From Mycobacterium kyorinense (GTDB taxonomy: Bacteria > Actinomycetota > Actinomycetes > Mycobacteriales > Mycobacteriaceae), in assembly GCF_002101735.1 (NCBI RefSeq), contig NZ_LQPE01000085.1, forward strand, positions 1-64,000: a DNA stretch of 64,000 nt, in the 5' to 3' direction. Below the pieces are notes generated by a model that was not told the origin of the DNA, did no database searches, and saw nothing but the letters and a program-made list of their open reading frames with translations. Within the stretch, counting starts at the first letter, position 1. Every line of letters begins with the position of its first letter. The translations under genes were made by a program, and so were the position numbers. Shown here piece after piece: positions 8,052-17,601 of the stretch.

Positions 8052-9599
8052 ATGGGATACCCAAAACACATCAGCAACGTCGTCCCCTTGCGCCGCACCA
8101 TCGGCGTTCCGTTGAGCAACGCCACATTGCCGTTGCATTCGCAACGGATCGACGTGCCAACGTATGACAGGTCAGCCCTTCGGCCCAGTGTCGTTCACAT
8201 CGGGCCGGGTAACTTTCACCGTGCTCATCAGGCCGTCTACTTCGATGACCTTGCGCGCTCAGGTGTTTCCCGCCACTGGGGAGTCACCGACATCAGTCTT
8301 CGCACCCCCCGGGTAAAGGATCTGCTGACGGCTCAGGACGGGCTCTACACCGTGGTGCAACGCGGGCGTGACCGCCAAACAGCGCGCGTGGTCGGCTCAA
8401 TCGCCGACTACCACTACGCACCGCACGACAACGTGGCTGTCCGCGCCGCCCTGGCTGATCCGCAAACCCGCATCGTCAGCCTGACGATAACCGGCAATGG
8501 CTATTACCTGGACCCGCGTACCGGCGAGTTCGACGCTTCGCACCCCGACGTGCGCGCCGATCTGGCCGCACCGAAGTCCGCGACGTGCTTTGCCACCGCG
8601 TGGGCCTACCTGACTGAGGCCCTCGATTACCGCCGCCGAGCCGGTATTGCCCCGTTCACCGTGCTCTGCTGTGACAACATCCCCGACAACACCCCGACAG
8701 CGCGCACCGCGCTGGTCTCGTTCGCAGCTTTGCGCGATCCCGGCCTCGCCCGATGGATAAAGACCAACGTAGCGTTCCCATCCACGATGGTCGACCGGAT
8801 TACCCCACAGACATCCGGCGAAGACTGCGAATTCGTGGAACGCACCTTCGGCGTCGCCGACATGTTGCCGGTGGTGACCGAACCACACTGTCAGTGGATC
8901 ATCGAGGACAGCTTCTCCCACGGCCGACCGCCGCTTGAGGAGGTCGGTGCCGAGTTCGTAGCCGACGTGAGAGATTACAAGCTGGTCAAGACCCGACTTC
9001 TTAACGCAACTCATATGGCACTCGGATGCCTGGCGACCCTAGTCGGCTACCGGAGCACCGGCGAAGCGATGCGTGACCCGGTCATTTACGGCTATGTCGA
9101 GCAGCTCATGCGCGACGAGATTCAGCCGCTGCTGCCGGCGGGACATCCGATGAACACCCGCGCCTATCGGAACACGCTGCTCACCCGGCTTAGCAATCCC
9201 CGCATGCCCGACCAATTGTCGCGGTTGGCGCGTAGGGGATCGGAGAAGATGCCGTCGTTTGTGCTGCCGTCCCTGCAGGAGGCCATCAAGCAGGGCAGGC
9301 CGCACAGCCTGCTGATGCTGGCCCTGGCCGGGTGGGCCCGCTACCTGCGCGGCTACGACCTCGACGGCCACCCAATCCACATCGAGGACCCGCAGGCCGA
9401 GCTGCTGACCGACCTGGCGACCCGCGGAGGCAACAGGGCCTACCCGCTGCTGGATCACGAGATCTTCACCGAATTACGCGATGTGCCCCACTTTGCAAAA
9501 CACCTCAGCGACAGAATTGCCGACATCGATATGCGTGGCGTGCAACCCACACTGCGCCAAGCGCTGGGCGACACCGGTCGGGAGGTGGCATGGGGCTAA
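8052..9599 (+). CDS. Mannitol 2-dehydrogenase-family polyol dehydrogenase, copy 1
   Basis: 515 residues of the long-chain mannitol dehydrogenase family, which oxidises polyols such as D-mannitol to ketoses with NAD(P)+. The dinucleotide-binding start VVHIGPGNFHRAHQAVYFDDL is present, as are LTITGNGYY, LCCDNIPDN and the catalytic K-x(4)-N-x(2)-H region (VKTRLLNATHM). The first ~25 residues are atypical for the family; a TTG at 8115 is an alternative start, and the site before 8052 is weak. The stop overlaps the HAD start, implying an operon. It is a diverged paralogue of the protein at 12872-14281, on the other side of ligD. A specific substrate cannot be read from sequence. Confidence 0.85.
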   Translation: MGYPKHISNVVPLRRTIGVPLSNATLPLHSQRIDVPTYDRSALRPSVVHIGPGNFHRAHQAVYFDDLARSGVSRHWGVTDISLRTPRVKDLLTAQDGLYTVVQRGRDRQTARVVGSIADYHYAPHDNVAVRAALADPQTRIVSLTITGNGYYLDPRTGEFDASHPDVRADLAAPKSATCFATAWAYLTEALDYRRRAGIAPFTVLCCDNIPDNTPTARTALVSFAALRDPGLARWIKTNVAFPSTMVDRITPQTSGEDCEFVERTFGVADMLPVVTEPHCQWIIEDSFSHGRPPLEEVGAEFVADVRDYKLVKTRLLNATHMALGCLATLVGYRSTGEAMRDPVIYGYVEQLMRDEIQPLLPAGHPMNTRAYRNTLLTRLSNPRMPDQLSRLARRGSEKMPSFVLPSLQEAIKQGRPHSLLMLALAGWARYLRGYDLDGHPIHIEDPQAELLTDLATRGGNRAYPLLDHEIFTELRDVPHFAKHLSDRIADIDMRGVQPTLRQALGDTGREVAWG

Positions 9600-10435
9600 A
9601 CCGCCAGGGGCTGGCCGTGATGCGCGAATTCGACCCGGCCCAGATCACCACATTGCTCTGCGACGCCGACGACAACCTCTTCCCTTCTGAGGCACCGGCT
9701 TTCGACGCCTCGGTCGAGGTGACCAACCGGTTCCTGGCCAGGTTCGGCGTGTCGGCCCCCCTTACCGCGGACGAGTTGCGGAAGAAGGCCGTCGGCAAAA
9801 ACTTCCGTAGCACCGCTCTCGACCTGGCCGTGCTGTGCGAGATCCCGATGGATCAGACGCTGGCACAGGGCCGCCCCGGGGCAGTTGTCGCTTCCGACAC
9901 CGGCGCCGCAACCGATCGTGCGCTGCGCGCCGACGAACTCGAGAAATGGGTGCGCCAAGAGCGCGAGCACGTCACCGCCCACCTGTCCGTCACCCTGAAA
10001 CCAGACCCCCAGGTGCTGTCCCCGCTGCGTGACCTCGCCTCGCGGTATACGTTGACCGCGGTCAGCTCCAGTGCTCTCCTGCGTCTGGATGCCTGTTTCA
10101 CCGCAACCGAACTCGACGCGCTTATTCCAGCGCCGCTGCGTTTCAGCGCAGAAGATTCCCTTCCCGTGCCGACGAGCAAGCCCGATCCGGCGGTGTACCG
10201 GCATGCCGGCGAGGTCATGGGCATCGGCGCTCATCAAGGCCTGGCCATCGAAGACTCCATCGCCGGCGTGACGTCCGCGGTGGCGGCCGGCTACCTCACC
10301 GTGGGCAACCTCATGTTCGTTCCACCTGACGAACGTTCTTGCCGCAGTGACGAACTCACCATGGCCGGGGTGCACGCGATCACCGACTCGTGGTCTGCCC
10401 TCACCGAGGCCCTTTTGTCGCCGGCCGCGACATAA
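9590..10435 (+). CDS. HAD-superfamily sugar-phosphatase-like hydrolase
   Basis: 281 residues from the ATG at 9590, preceded by GGGAGGTGG and overlapping the dehydrogenase stop; an ATG at 9620 also fits. HAD motifs are in order: nucleophile LLCDADDNLFPSE, motif II VSSSALL, motif III lysine in TSKPDPAVY, and motif IV AIEDSIAG. A helical cap lies between motifs I and II. The layout matches beta-phosphoglucomutase/GPH-like phosphatases acting on small sugar phosphates. Coupling to a polyol dehydrogenase suggests dephosphorylation of a polyol or ketose phosphate, which is inference. Its stop abuts that of ligD on the other strand. Confidence 0.8.
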   Translation: MGLNRQGLAVMREFDPAQITTLLCDADDNLFPSEAPAFDASVEVTNRFLARFGVSAPLTADELRKKAVGKNFRSTALDLAVLCEIPMDQTLAQGRPGAVVASDTGAATDRALRADELEKWVRQEREHVTAHLSVTLKPDPQVLSPLRDLASRYTLTAVSSSALLRLDACFTATELDALIPAPLRFSAEDSLPVPTSKPDPAVYRHAGEVMGIGAHQGLAIEDSIAGVTSAVAAGYLTVGNLMFVPPDERSCRSDELTMAGVHAITDSWSALTEALLSPAAT

Positions 10436-12697
10436 CTATTCCCTGCGTACCTCGTCGGGCGCCTTGTCCGGCCGCAGCCCGCGCCAACTGGGTTGACGCA
10501 GTCGCCCGTCCGACGTCCATTCGCTGTAACGAACTTCACCGACAAGTTTCGGCTCGACGAACGTCACTCCCTTGGCATCCTTGGCGGGAAGCCTTGCGTT
10601 GAACGGTGATTCGGCGGTGCGCAATGGCGCCAGGGTCTTCTTCAGGTTGGCCAGGTCGCGTTCGGTGAAGCCAGTGCCGACCTTCCCGGCGTAGCTCAGC
10701 CCGCCCCCATCGGGGATGCCCATCAGCAGTGAGCCGATGCCGCTGGTGCGTCCGCCTTCACCCGCGCGCCAGCCGCCGATGACGACTTCCTGGGTATTCC
10801 AGTGCTTGTCCTTGATCCACGACGCCGACCGGCGACCCGGTTGGTAAGTGGCGTCGCGTTTCTTGGCGACAACCCCTTCCCAGCGGTGCTTGCGTGAGTA
10901 CTCCAGCGCCTCGGCGCCGTCTCCGGGCAACAGCTCGGGAACGGCGAGGCCGGTGCCGGCGGCCAACGTTTCCAGCAGCTTGCGCCGATCCCGGTACTTG
11001 GCGCGCAGCAGCGAGCGGCCGTCCAGATAGAGCAGGTCGAATGCCCAGTACTCGACCCGGGTGGCACGCACCCGGTTCTGCATCTCGGAAAACCGGGGCA
11101 CTCCGGATTCGTCCAATGCGACGACTTCGCCGTCGAGCACGACGTGGTGGTCAGCGAGGTCCTTTGCGAGAGCACGTAATTGGGGGTATTCGTCGGTGAC
11201 GTCGCGGCCGCGCCGCGAGCGCAGCCGGACCGTGCCGCGATCGGCGTCGACCAAGAGCCGGTAGCCGTCCCACTTTCCTTCGAACGCCCACTGCGACGCC
11301 TTGAGGCTCGTCACCGAGCCTTCCGTGGCGAGCATCGGGGTCAGCTCGTCGAAAGCGAAGACATTCTGGTCTTTCATCCGGTGCGCCAGCCACTGATCGC
11401 CGTTGGTTTGAATCAGCGCGTAACGCCCCGAGATCCGGTTGCCGTGCAGCGTGATGATGACTTCCCCTTTATCGCCGGAGTCGCGGAACTTCTCGGCTTC
11501 GTAGGTGCCCGAATCCCAGATGATCACCTTGCCCGCGCCGTACTCCCCCTTTGGGATGGTGCCCTCGAAGGTGGCGTATTCCAGCGGGTGATCCTCGGTG
11601 TGCACCGCCAGGTGATTCACCGACGGAGTGTCCGGCAGGTTTTTGGGCACCGCCCAGGACACCAGCACGCCGTCACGCTCCAGGCGGAAGTCGTAGTGCA
11701 GCCGGCGAGCGTGGTGCTCCTGAATGACGAACATATTGCCGTGGCCGGTAACGGGTTTCGCGGCAGGAACCGGCTCCGGCGTCTTCGACGCGTCGCGCAT
11801 GCTGCGGTATTTCGTCAGCCGGTCGGGGACTATGTCGGCGTCCAGCGGCGTCAGCAGGTCGCCGTCGCGCCCCACCCGCTCCAGCACCTCGTCGTAGGAC
11901 AGTTGGCGAAGGTTTTTGTCGTCGAGCTCCTCCCAGGTACGCGGCGCGGCCACCGTCGGTTGCTCGCGGCCGCGCAGCGAATACGGGGCGATCGTGGTCT
12001 TCGACCCGTTGTTTTGGCTCCAGTCCAACAAAACCTTGCCGGCCCGCAGGCTCTTGGCCATGGTCGAGGTGACCAGCTTCGGCATCGCCTTTTCCAGTTG
12101 CTGCGCAACGCGTTTGGCCAACACCACGGCGCCCCGGCTGCTGACCGGCTTGTCCAGCGGAGCGTAGAGATGCAGCCCCTTGCTGCCGCTGGTGAGCGGG
12201 AAGGTGGTCAGCCCGATGTCGGCCATCAAGTCCCGCACTGCACGGGCCACGGTGGCGAGCTGGGCCATCGTCACGCCTTCGCCGGGGTCGAGGTCGAACA
12301 CCAAACGCGTTGCGGGGCCGGGCTTTAGCTCTTCGCCGTTTCGCGTCCACTCGGCGGCAAAGCGCCACTGCGGGACGTGTACCTCGAGCGCAGCCTGCTG
12401 GGCGATCCAGGCAAGGCCGTCCGGGCTGTCGATGATCGGATACGTCGTCGTCCCGGACTTGTGCACCACACTGGCCCGGGGCAGCCAGTCGGGCGCGGAG
12501 GACGCCAGCTGCTTTTCGAAAAATGACGGCTCGTCGACGCCGTTGGGCCAACGCTTGCGGGTGGCGGCGCGCCGCGCGATGTGCGGCACCATCACCTCGG
12601 CGATCCTAGTGTAGTAGTCGAACACGTCGGCTTTGGTTGTGCCCGTCGCGGGATAAAGCACCTTGTCGGCGTTCGTCAATTTCACCAGCGACGCCAT
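10436..12697 (-). CDS. ligD: Multifunctional NHEJ DNA ligase LigD
   Basis: 753 residues in the mycobacterial order polymerase-phosphoesterase-ligase. The AEP-type polymerase domain (~1-290) has the catalytic DLDP pair Asp135/Asp137 and SGSKGLHLYAP. The 3'-phosphoesterase domain (~320-450) has FVIQEHHARRLHYDFRLE and HTEDHPLEY. The ATP-dependent ligase domain has adenylated Lys475 in EGKWDGYR, GEVVALDE and WEGVVAKKRD. LigD seals double-strand breaks together with Ku. In M. tuberculosis ligD and ku are adjacent and divergent; here they are still divergent but ~3.8 kb apart, with a polyol operon and a cyclase between. Confidence 0.97.
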   Translation of the reverse strand: MASLVKLTNADKVLYPATGTTKADVFDYYTRIAEVMVPHIARRAATRKRWPNGVDEPSFFEKQLASSAPDWLPRASVVHKSGTTTYPIIDSPDGLAWIAQQAALEVHVPQWRFAAEWTRNGEELKPGPATRLVFDLDPGEGVTMAQLATVARAVRDLMADIGLTTFPLTSGSKGLHLYAPLDKPVSSRGAVVLAKRVAQQLEKAMPKLVTSTMAKSLRAGKVLLDWSQNNGSKTTIAPYSLRGREQPTVAAPRTWEELDDKNLRQLSYDEVLERVGRDGDLLTPLDADIVPDRLTKYRSMRDASKTPEPVPAAKPVTGHGNMFVIQEHHARRLHYDFRLERDGVLVSWAVPKNLPDTPSVNHLAVHTEDHPLEYATFEGTIPKGEYGAGKVIIWDSGTYEAEKFRDSGDKGEVIITLHGNRISGRYALIQTNGDQWLAHRMKDQNVFAFDELTPMLATEGSVTSLKASQWAFEGKWDGYRLLVDADRGTVRLRSRRGRDVTDEYPQLRALAKDLADHHVVLDGEVVALDESGVPRFSEMQNRVRATRVEYWAFDLLYLDGRSLLRAKYRDRRKLLETLAAGTGLAVPELLPGDGAEALEYSRKHRWEGVVAKKRDATYQPGRRSASWIKDKHWNTQEVVIGGWRAGEGGRTSGIGSLLMGIPDGGGLSYAGKVGTGFTERDLANLKKTLAPLRTAESPFNARLPAKDAKGVTFVEPKLVGEVRYSEWTSDGRLRQPSWRGLRPDKAPDEVRRE

Positions 12698-12871
12698 AGG
12701 GCCAACCTACGCGTCCCAGCGTCGAAAACGGTTCCTGAACGCCAATTATCGTCCTCGCCGTAAATTTACCGTGACATGAGCCACTAAAAGGTTTGGCGGG
12801 CCCGTTGTATCGGGCACGCGATTGAGATATGCGCGAAATTGTTCAGGCTGGCCCGGAGGAGTAGTGCAATC

Positions 12872-14281
12872 GTGCCTGACGCAGTAAAGCTGAACAACGC
12901 AGCGCTGACCAAGCTGCCGATTGCGGCGCCGAGCTATGACCGCAGCAAGCTCAGCGTCGGGATCGCGCACATCGGGGCCGGTCACTTTCACCGCGCGCAT
13001 CAGGCCGCCTACATCGACCGGCTGCTGGAACAAGGCCTGGCGCACGAGTGGGGCATCTGCGGCGTGGGGGTGCTGCCCGAAAACTGGCCGATGCGCGACG
13101 TCCTGCGCGACCAGGACGAGTTGTACATGCTGATTTGCCAATACCCCGACTGCAGCCAAGAGGCGCGGGTGATCGGCTCGATCATCGACTACCGCTACGC
13201 CCCCGACGATCCGGAGGCAGTGATCGAGGTGTTGGCCGCGGCAACCACCCGGATCATTTCGCTGACCATCACCGAGGGCGGCTACCGCGACCCCGACGGG
13301 CTCGCGTTCGGGATGATCACCGAGGCTCTGGCCAGGCGTCGCGACCGCGGGATCGCCGCACCGACGATCCTGTCCTGCGACAACATCGAGAGCAATGGCG
13401 AGGTCACGTGCCGAGTGATCGTCGCGAACGCCGAGCACCGGGACCCCGCACTCGCCGAGTGGGTGGCCGAACACGTCCGTTTCCCGAATTCGATGGTGGA
13501 CCGGATCACCCCGGCCACTACACCCGAGATGACCGCGGAGGTGCAGCGCGAGTTCGGAATAGCCGACCGGTGGCCGGTGCTGACCGAGCCGTTCGCCGCC
13601 TGGGTCATCGAAGACAACTTCGCGGACGGCAGGCCGCCACTGGAACAGGCGGACGTGCTACTGGTCGACGACGTCGTCCCCTACGAGCTGATGAAGCTGC
13701 GGCTGCTCAACGCGGGGCACCAGTGCCTGGCGTACTTCGCCCATCTGTGCGGCTTCGAGTTCGTTCACGACGCGGCCCGCGATCCGTTGTTCGCCAAATT
13801 CCTGCTCGACTATTTCGAATCCGAAGCCATCCCGACGCTGGCACCCGTACCCGGCATCGACCTGCACGAGTACAGCCGCACGCTGATCGAGCGGTTCGCC
13901 AACCCCGGCGTCGGCGACAAGGTGGCACGGTTGTGTGCCTACTCGTCGGATCGCATCCCGAAATGGCTGATTCCGGTAATCTGCGACAACCTGGCCAGCG
14001 ACGGGTCGGTCCGGCTGGCGGCGGCGACCGTGGCGAGCTGGGCCCGTTACGCCGAGGGCGTCGACGAATGGGGTAACCCGTTCGAGGTGGTGGACCAGCT
14101 GGCGGATTCGTTGGTGCCGATCGCCCGGTCGCAGCACGAGAATCCCACCGCGTTCATCGAGATTACCGGGCTGTTCGGGGATCTGGCCTGCCAGCCGCGC
14201 TTCGTCCAGGCGTACCTGTGGGCGCTGGATTCGTTGCACCGCAAGGGTGCTCGGGCCACCCTCGAGGCTCTCCTGCAATGA
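12872..14281 (+). CDS. Mannitol 2-dehydrogenase-family polyol dehydrogenase, copy 2
   Basis: 469 residues from the GTG at 12872, with GGAGGAG ~10 nt upstream. Family landmarks are IAHIGAGHFHRAHQAAYIDRL, SLTITEGGYR, LSCDNIESNG, FPNSMVDRITP and the catalytic Lys/Asn/His region MKLRLLNAGHQ. The length is close to the ~490 residues of characterised mannitol 2-dehydrogenases. The TGA is embedded in the ATG of the PfkB kinase (ATGA), so dehydrogenase and kinase are coupled. Together they would convert mannitol (or arabitol) to fructose (or xylulose) and phosphorylate it; the substrate choice is inference. Confidence 0.9.
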   Translation: MPDAVKLNNAALTKLPIAAPSYDRSKLSVGIAHIGAGHFHRAHQAAYIDRLLEQGLAHEWGICGVGVLPENWPMRDVLRDQDELYMLICQYPDCSQEARVIGSIIDYRYAPDDPEAVIEVLAAATTRIISLTITEGGYRDPDGLAFGMITEALARRRDRGIAAPTILSCDNIESNGEVTCRVIVANAEHRDPALAEWVAEHVRFPNSMVDRITPATTPEMTAEVQREFGIADRWPVLTEPFAAWVIEDNFADGRPPLEQADVLLVDDVVPYELMKLRLLNAGHQCLAYFAHLCGFEFVHDAARDPLFAKFLLDYFESEAIPTLAPVPGIDLHEYSRTLIERFANPGVGDKVARLCAYSSDRIPKWLIPVICDNLASDGSVRLAAATVASWARYAEGVDEWGNPFEVVDQLADSLVPIARSQHENPTAFIEITGLFGDLACQPRFVQAYLWALDSLHRKGARATLEALLQ

Positions 14282-15192
14282 GCCGCGGGCTGGTGATCGG
14301 CGAGTCACTGATCGATATCGTCGGGTCCGCCGAACACGTCGGCGGCAGCCCGCTCAACGTCGCCGTCGGCCTGGGCCGGTTGGGCCGCGAGGTCGACCTG
14401 CTGACCCACATCGGAAACGACGCATACGGTAGGCATGTCGCTGAGCACGCCAATAACGCTGGGGTGCAACTTGTTCCGGGCAGCGTGTCTGCCACCCGGA
14501 CACCCACCGCGCGGGTAACCGTCGACGAGAACGGGGCGGCAGACTACGTGTTCGACCTGGAGTGGCAGCTGACCGGTACCGCGGAGGTGGCTCCCCCACT
14601 CGTCGTGCACACCGGTTCGATCGCCGCCGTGCACGAGCCCGGGTGTCTCGCCGTTGCGGCGCTGGTCGATACCTATCGCGTGTCGGCGACCGTGACCTTC
14701 GACCCCAATGTGCGCCCGGCGTTGATCGTCGACCGCGACCTGGCCCGCGCGCGCATCGACCATCTCCTCGAACGCAGCGACGTGGTCAAGGTCAGCGAAG
14801 AGGACCTGCGCTGGATCGATCCCGGCCGTCCGCCCGAGGTGGTTGCCCGAAGCTGGCTGGCGTCGGGCCCGTCGATCGTCGCGGTGACGATGGCCGAGCG
14901 GGGCGCACTCGCGTTGTGCGCGGGCGGAGAGGTGCAGGTGCCGGCCAGACCGGTGCGCGTGGTGGACACGGTCGGCGCCGGCGACGCGTTCATGGCCGGA
15001 CTGATCGACGCGCTGTGGACGATGGACCTGCTGGGCGCGGATCGGCGCGGCGAGTTGCGGCGAATCGGGACGGATGCGCTGACCGATGCGCTGCGTGCGG
15101 CGACGCTGTCGTCGGCGTTGACGGTTGGCCGGGCCGGCGCCGATCTGCCCGACCGGGCGGCTGTCGACGCCGCTCTGTCCCAAGCCGACTGA
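14278..15192 (+). CDS. PfkB-family carbohydrate kinase, probable fructokinase
   Basis: 304 residues. The N-terminal PfkB signature region is IGESLIDIV...HVGGSPLNVAVGLGRLG, and the C-terminal PfkB signature is VDTVGAGDAFMAGL with the catalytic Asp in GAGD. TFDPNVRP and KVSEEDLRW are typical of fructokinase-like members. It is translationally coupled to mannitol dehydrogenase copy 2, so fructose is the natural guess: dehydrogenase makes the ketose and the kinase makes the ketose phosphate for glycolysis. Other PfkB substrates cannot be excluded. It is followed 55 bp later by an adenylate cyclase gene on the same strand. Confidence 0.88.
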   Translation: MSRGLVIGESLIDIVGSAEHVGGSPLNVAVGLGRLGREVDLLTHIGNDAYGRHVAEHANNAGVQLVPGSVSATRTPTARVTVDENGAADYVFDLEWQLTGTAEVAPPLVVHTGSIAAVHEPGCLAVAALVDTYRVSATVTFDPNVRPALIVDRDLARARIDHLLERSDVVKVSEEDLRWIDPGRPPEVVARSWLASGPSIVAVTMAERGALALCAGGEVQVPARPVRVVDTVGAGDAFMAGLIDALWTMDLLGADRRGELRRIGTDALTDALRAATLSSALTVGRAGADLPDRAAVDAALSQAD

Positions 15193-15247
15193 ACGGCGTC
15201 AGCAAACAGCTACCGTATCGGTTACCCGAGAAGGCGAGGTCAGGCCG

Positions 15248-16456
15248 ATGCGCGTTGTTGTGCCGTCCTGGGCGGGACGTATTGGCGCCGCCACCACCGA
15301 CACGAACGAAACAGCCCTGCAGAAGCGGCTCACCGTGATGTTGTGCGCGGGAACGCTTCCGCTCACGGCGCTGTGGAGCGTGATCTACCTGCAGATGCAC
15401 GTCCCGTGGGCAGCGGCGTTTCCGGCGTTCTATACGTTGGTGACCCCGCTCAACACCGCGTTGTTCGCCTGGACCCGCAATCTGGAGTTCTACCGGTCCA
15501 CCCAGCTGCTGCTAATCCTGAGCTTGCCGTGGCTGGTGACGCTCACGTTGGGCGGTTTCCGCCAGTCCAGCGTCGTCATCATCTGGGCGGCGTTGTGTCC
15601 ACTGGGATCGCTTGTGCTGGAAGAACTTCGGCGGACATTGCTTTGGATCGTCGGCTTCGTCGCGCTGCTGGTGGTGACCGCTGTGCTGCAGCCCCACCTG
15701 ACGCCTGCCGACCTGCCCGACACGTTCGTCACCTGGTTCTTCGTGCTCAACGTCGGATCCGTGATCGCGATCGTGTTCGGGCTCCTGCATTACTTCGTGG
15801 CGCGTCGCAACTTCTTCCAGGAAACGTCGGAGATGCTGCTACTCAACATCTTGCCGAAGGAGATATCGGAGGCGCTGAAGACCGAACCGCGCGCGATCGC
15901 CGCCCACTACGACGGCGCCAGCATCTTGTTCGCCGACATCGTCGGATTCACCCCGATGGCCGCCGGCATGTCGCCACTGAACCTGGTCGATCTTCTCAAC
16001 GAGGTGTTCCAGTGCTTCGACGCGCTCGTCGACAAATACGACCTGGAGAAGATCAAGACGATCGGCGACTGCTACATGGTTGCCGCAGGGGTTCCGCGTC
16101 CGCGCGCCGATCACGCCCAGGCCCTTGTCGAGTTGGCTCTCGACATGCGCGCCGAGATCGCGCGCCGGACGTTCGGCGGGCGCAGGCTCGACTTTCGCAT
16201 CGGCATCAACTCGGGCCCGGTGGTCGCCGGTGTGATCGGGCGCAAGAAGTTCAGCTATGACCTGTGGGGTGAGACCGTCAACATGGCCAGCCGCATGGAG
16301 TCGCATGGGCAAAGCGGCGTCGTCCAGATCACCCAGAACACCTTCGAGCTGGTGCGCGGCGAATTCGATTGCGAAGCCCGCGGGCCGATCGAGGTGAAGG
16401 GCGCGGGTCGTGTGCAGACGTGGTGCGTGATCGGACGGAAGCCGGATCGCGGGTAA
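15248..16456 (+). CDS. Membrane-anchored class III adenylate cyclase
   Basis: 402 residues. About six hydrophobic segments fill residues ~28-195, followed by a class III cyclase homology domain (~225-390). Catalytic features are visible: the metal-binding Asp in ILFADIVGFTPMA, the substrate-specifying Lys in LEKIKTIGDCYM with the second metal Asp, and DLWGETVNMASRM with the transition-state Asn/Arg. The architecture resembles Rv1625c-type mycobacterial cyclases. The Lys/Asp pair favours ATP over GTP. It lies directly behind the mannitol dehydrogenase-kinase pair, so cAMP signalling could be linked to polyol use. The ATG at 15248 has GAGG upstream. Confidence 0.9.
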   Translation: MRVVVPSWAGRIGAATTDTNETALQKRLTVMLCAGTLPLTALWSVIYLQMHVPWAAAFPAFYTLVTPLNTALFAWTRNLEFYRSTQLLLILSLPWLVTLTLGGFRQSSVVIIWAALCPLGSLVLEELRRTLLWIVGFVALLVVTAVLQPHLTPADLPDTFVTWFFVLNVGSVIAIVFGLLHYFVARRNFFQETSEMLLLNILPKEISEALKTEPRAIAAHYDGASILFADIVGFTPMAAGMSPLNLVDLLNEVFQCFDALVDKYDLEKIKTIGDCYMVAAGVPRPRADHAQALVELALDMRAEIARRTFGGRRLDFRIGINSGPVVAGVIGRKKFSYDLWGETVNMASRMESHGQSGVVQITQNTFELVRGEFDCEARGPIEVKGAGRVQTWCVIGRKPDRG

Positions 16457-16507
16457 CGCGCCCTGGATCAACGCTTACCCGGCTGATCATGCGGGCATAC
16501 TGACACT

Positions 16508-17428
16508 ATGCGTTCCATCTGGAAGGGCTCGATCGCCTTTGGGCTGGTCAACGTCCCGGTCAAGGTTTACAGCGCCACCGAGGACCACGACATCAAGTTC
16601 CACCAGGTGCACGCCAAGGACAACGGCCGAATCCGCTACAAGCGGGTCTGCGAAGTGTGCGGCGAGGTCGTCGAGTACCGCGATCTCGCCAGGGCATACG
16701 AATCCGACGACGGGCAGATGGTGGTGATCACCGACGACGACATCGCAACGTTGCCCGAGGAGCGCAGCCGCGAGATCGAGGTGCTGGAATTCGTGCCAGC
16801 CAGTGAGCTCGACCCGATGATGTATGACCGCAGCTACTTTCTGGAGCCGGATGGCAAGTCATCCAAATCGTATGTGCTGCTTGCCAAAACGCTTGCGGAG
16901 ACGGATCGGGTGGCGATCGTGCATTTCGCGTTGCGCAACAAGACGCGGCTTGCGGCGTTGCGGGTCAAGGACTTCAGCAAGCGCGAGGTGATGGTGATCC
17001 ATACCCTGTTGTGGCCCGACGAGATTCGCGACCCGGACTTCCCGATCCTGGACAAGAAGGTCGAGATCAAACCTGCCGAGCTCAAGATGGCCGGGCAGGT
17101 CGTGGAGTCGATGGCCGACGACTTCAACCCGGACCGCTACCACGACGACTACCAGGAGCAGCTGCACGAACTGGTGCAGGCCAAACTCGAAGGCGGCGAA
17201 GCGTTTACCACCGAGGAGCAGCCGAAGGAACTGGACGAGACAGAGGACGTCTCGGATCTGCTGGCCAAACTCGAGGCCAGCGTGAAGGCTCGCTCGGGCG
17301 ACGGAAATGCCCCGGCGAAGAAGACCGCGGCCAAGAAAGCACCGGCGAAGAAAGCGCCCGCCAAAAAGGCGTCGGCCAAGAAGGCGCCCGCCAAAAAGTC
17401 AACGGCCAAGGCCGGCTCGAAGTCCTAG
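16508..17428 (+). CDS. ku: NHEJ DNA end-binding protein Ku
   Basis: 306 residues. The N-terminus [21 protein letters not shown] and the core ([33 protein letters not shown]) are diagnostic of bacterial Ku, which forms a homodimeric ring on DNA ends and recruits LigD. After the core at ~250, the protein has an extended Lys/Ala/Pro-rich tail built on (A/P)AKKA repeats (~275-306). This makes it longer than the ~273-residue M. tuberculosis Ku. Such basic tails occur in other mycobacterial and Streptomyces Ku and increase DNA affinity. The gene is divergent from ligD, though distant. Confidence 0.97.
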   Translation: MRSIWKGSIAFGLVNVPVKVYSATEDHDIKFHQVHAKDNGRIRYKRVCEVCGEVVEYRDLARAYESDDGQMVVITDDDIATLPEERSREIEVLEFVPASELDPMMYDRSYFLEPDGKSSKSYVLLAKTLAETDRVAIVHFALRNKTRLAALRVKDFSKREVMVIHTLLWPDEIRDPDFPILDKKVEIKPAELKMAGQVVESMADDFNPDRYHDDYQEQLHELVQAKLEGGEAFTTEEQPKELDETEDVSDLLAKLEASVKARSGDGNAPAKKTAAKKAPAKKAPAKKASAKKAPAKKSTAKAGSKS

Positions 17429-17601
17429 TTCCCGTCGTCGAGAAGGCCCCAATCGCGCGGCTGACAGTGACCGGACTGCACGATTGCCCTGCGAACCGGT
17501 ACCACACTCCCCGGGCCGTCATCATTTGTTGACGCCCAGAGGAGCACACACCTTCGGTTGCGCGATACAGATCGCAGTCACAACCGGCAGTCGGTCAAGA
17601 C

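Noticed and set aside
11180..12328. 382-codon plus-strand frame opposite ligD
   Set aside because: A shadow of a gene with confirmed polymerase and ligase motifs.
12800..12815. Hairpin GCCCG-TTGTAT-CGGGC between ligD and mannitol dehydrogenase as an ANTAR target
   Set aside because: The hexaloop lacks the A1/G4 pattern, and no second hairpin follows.
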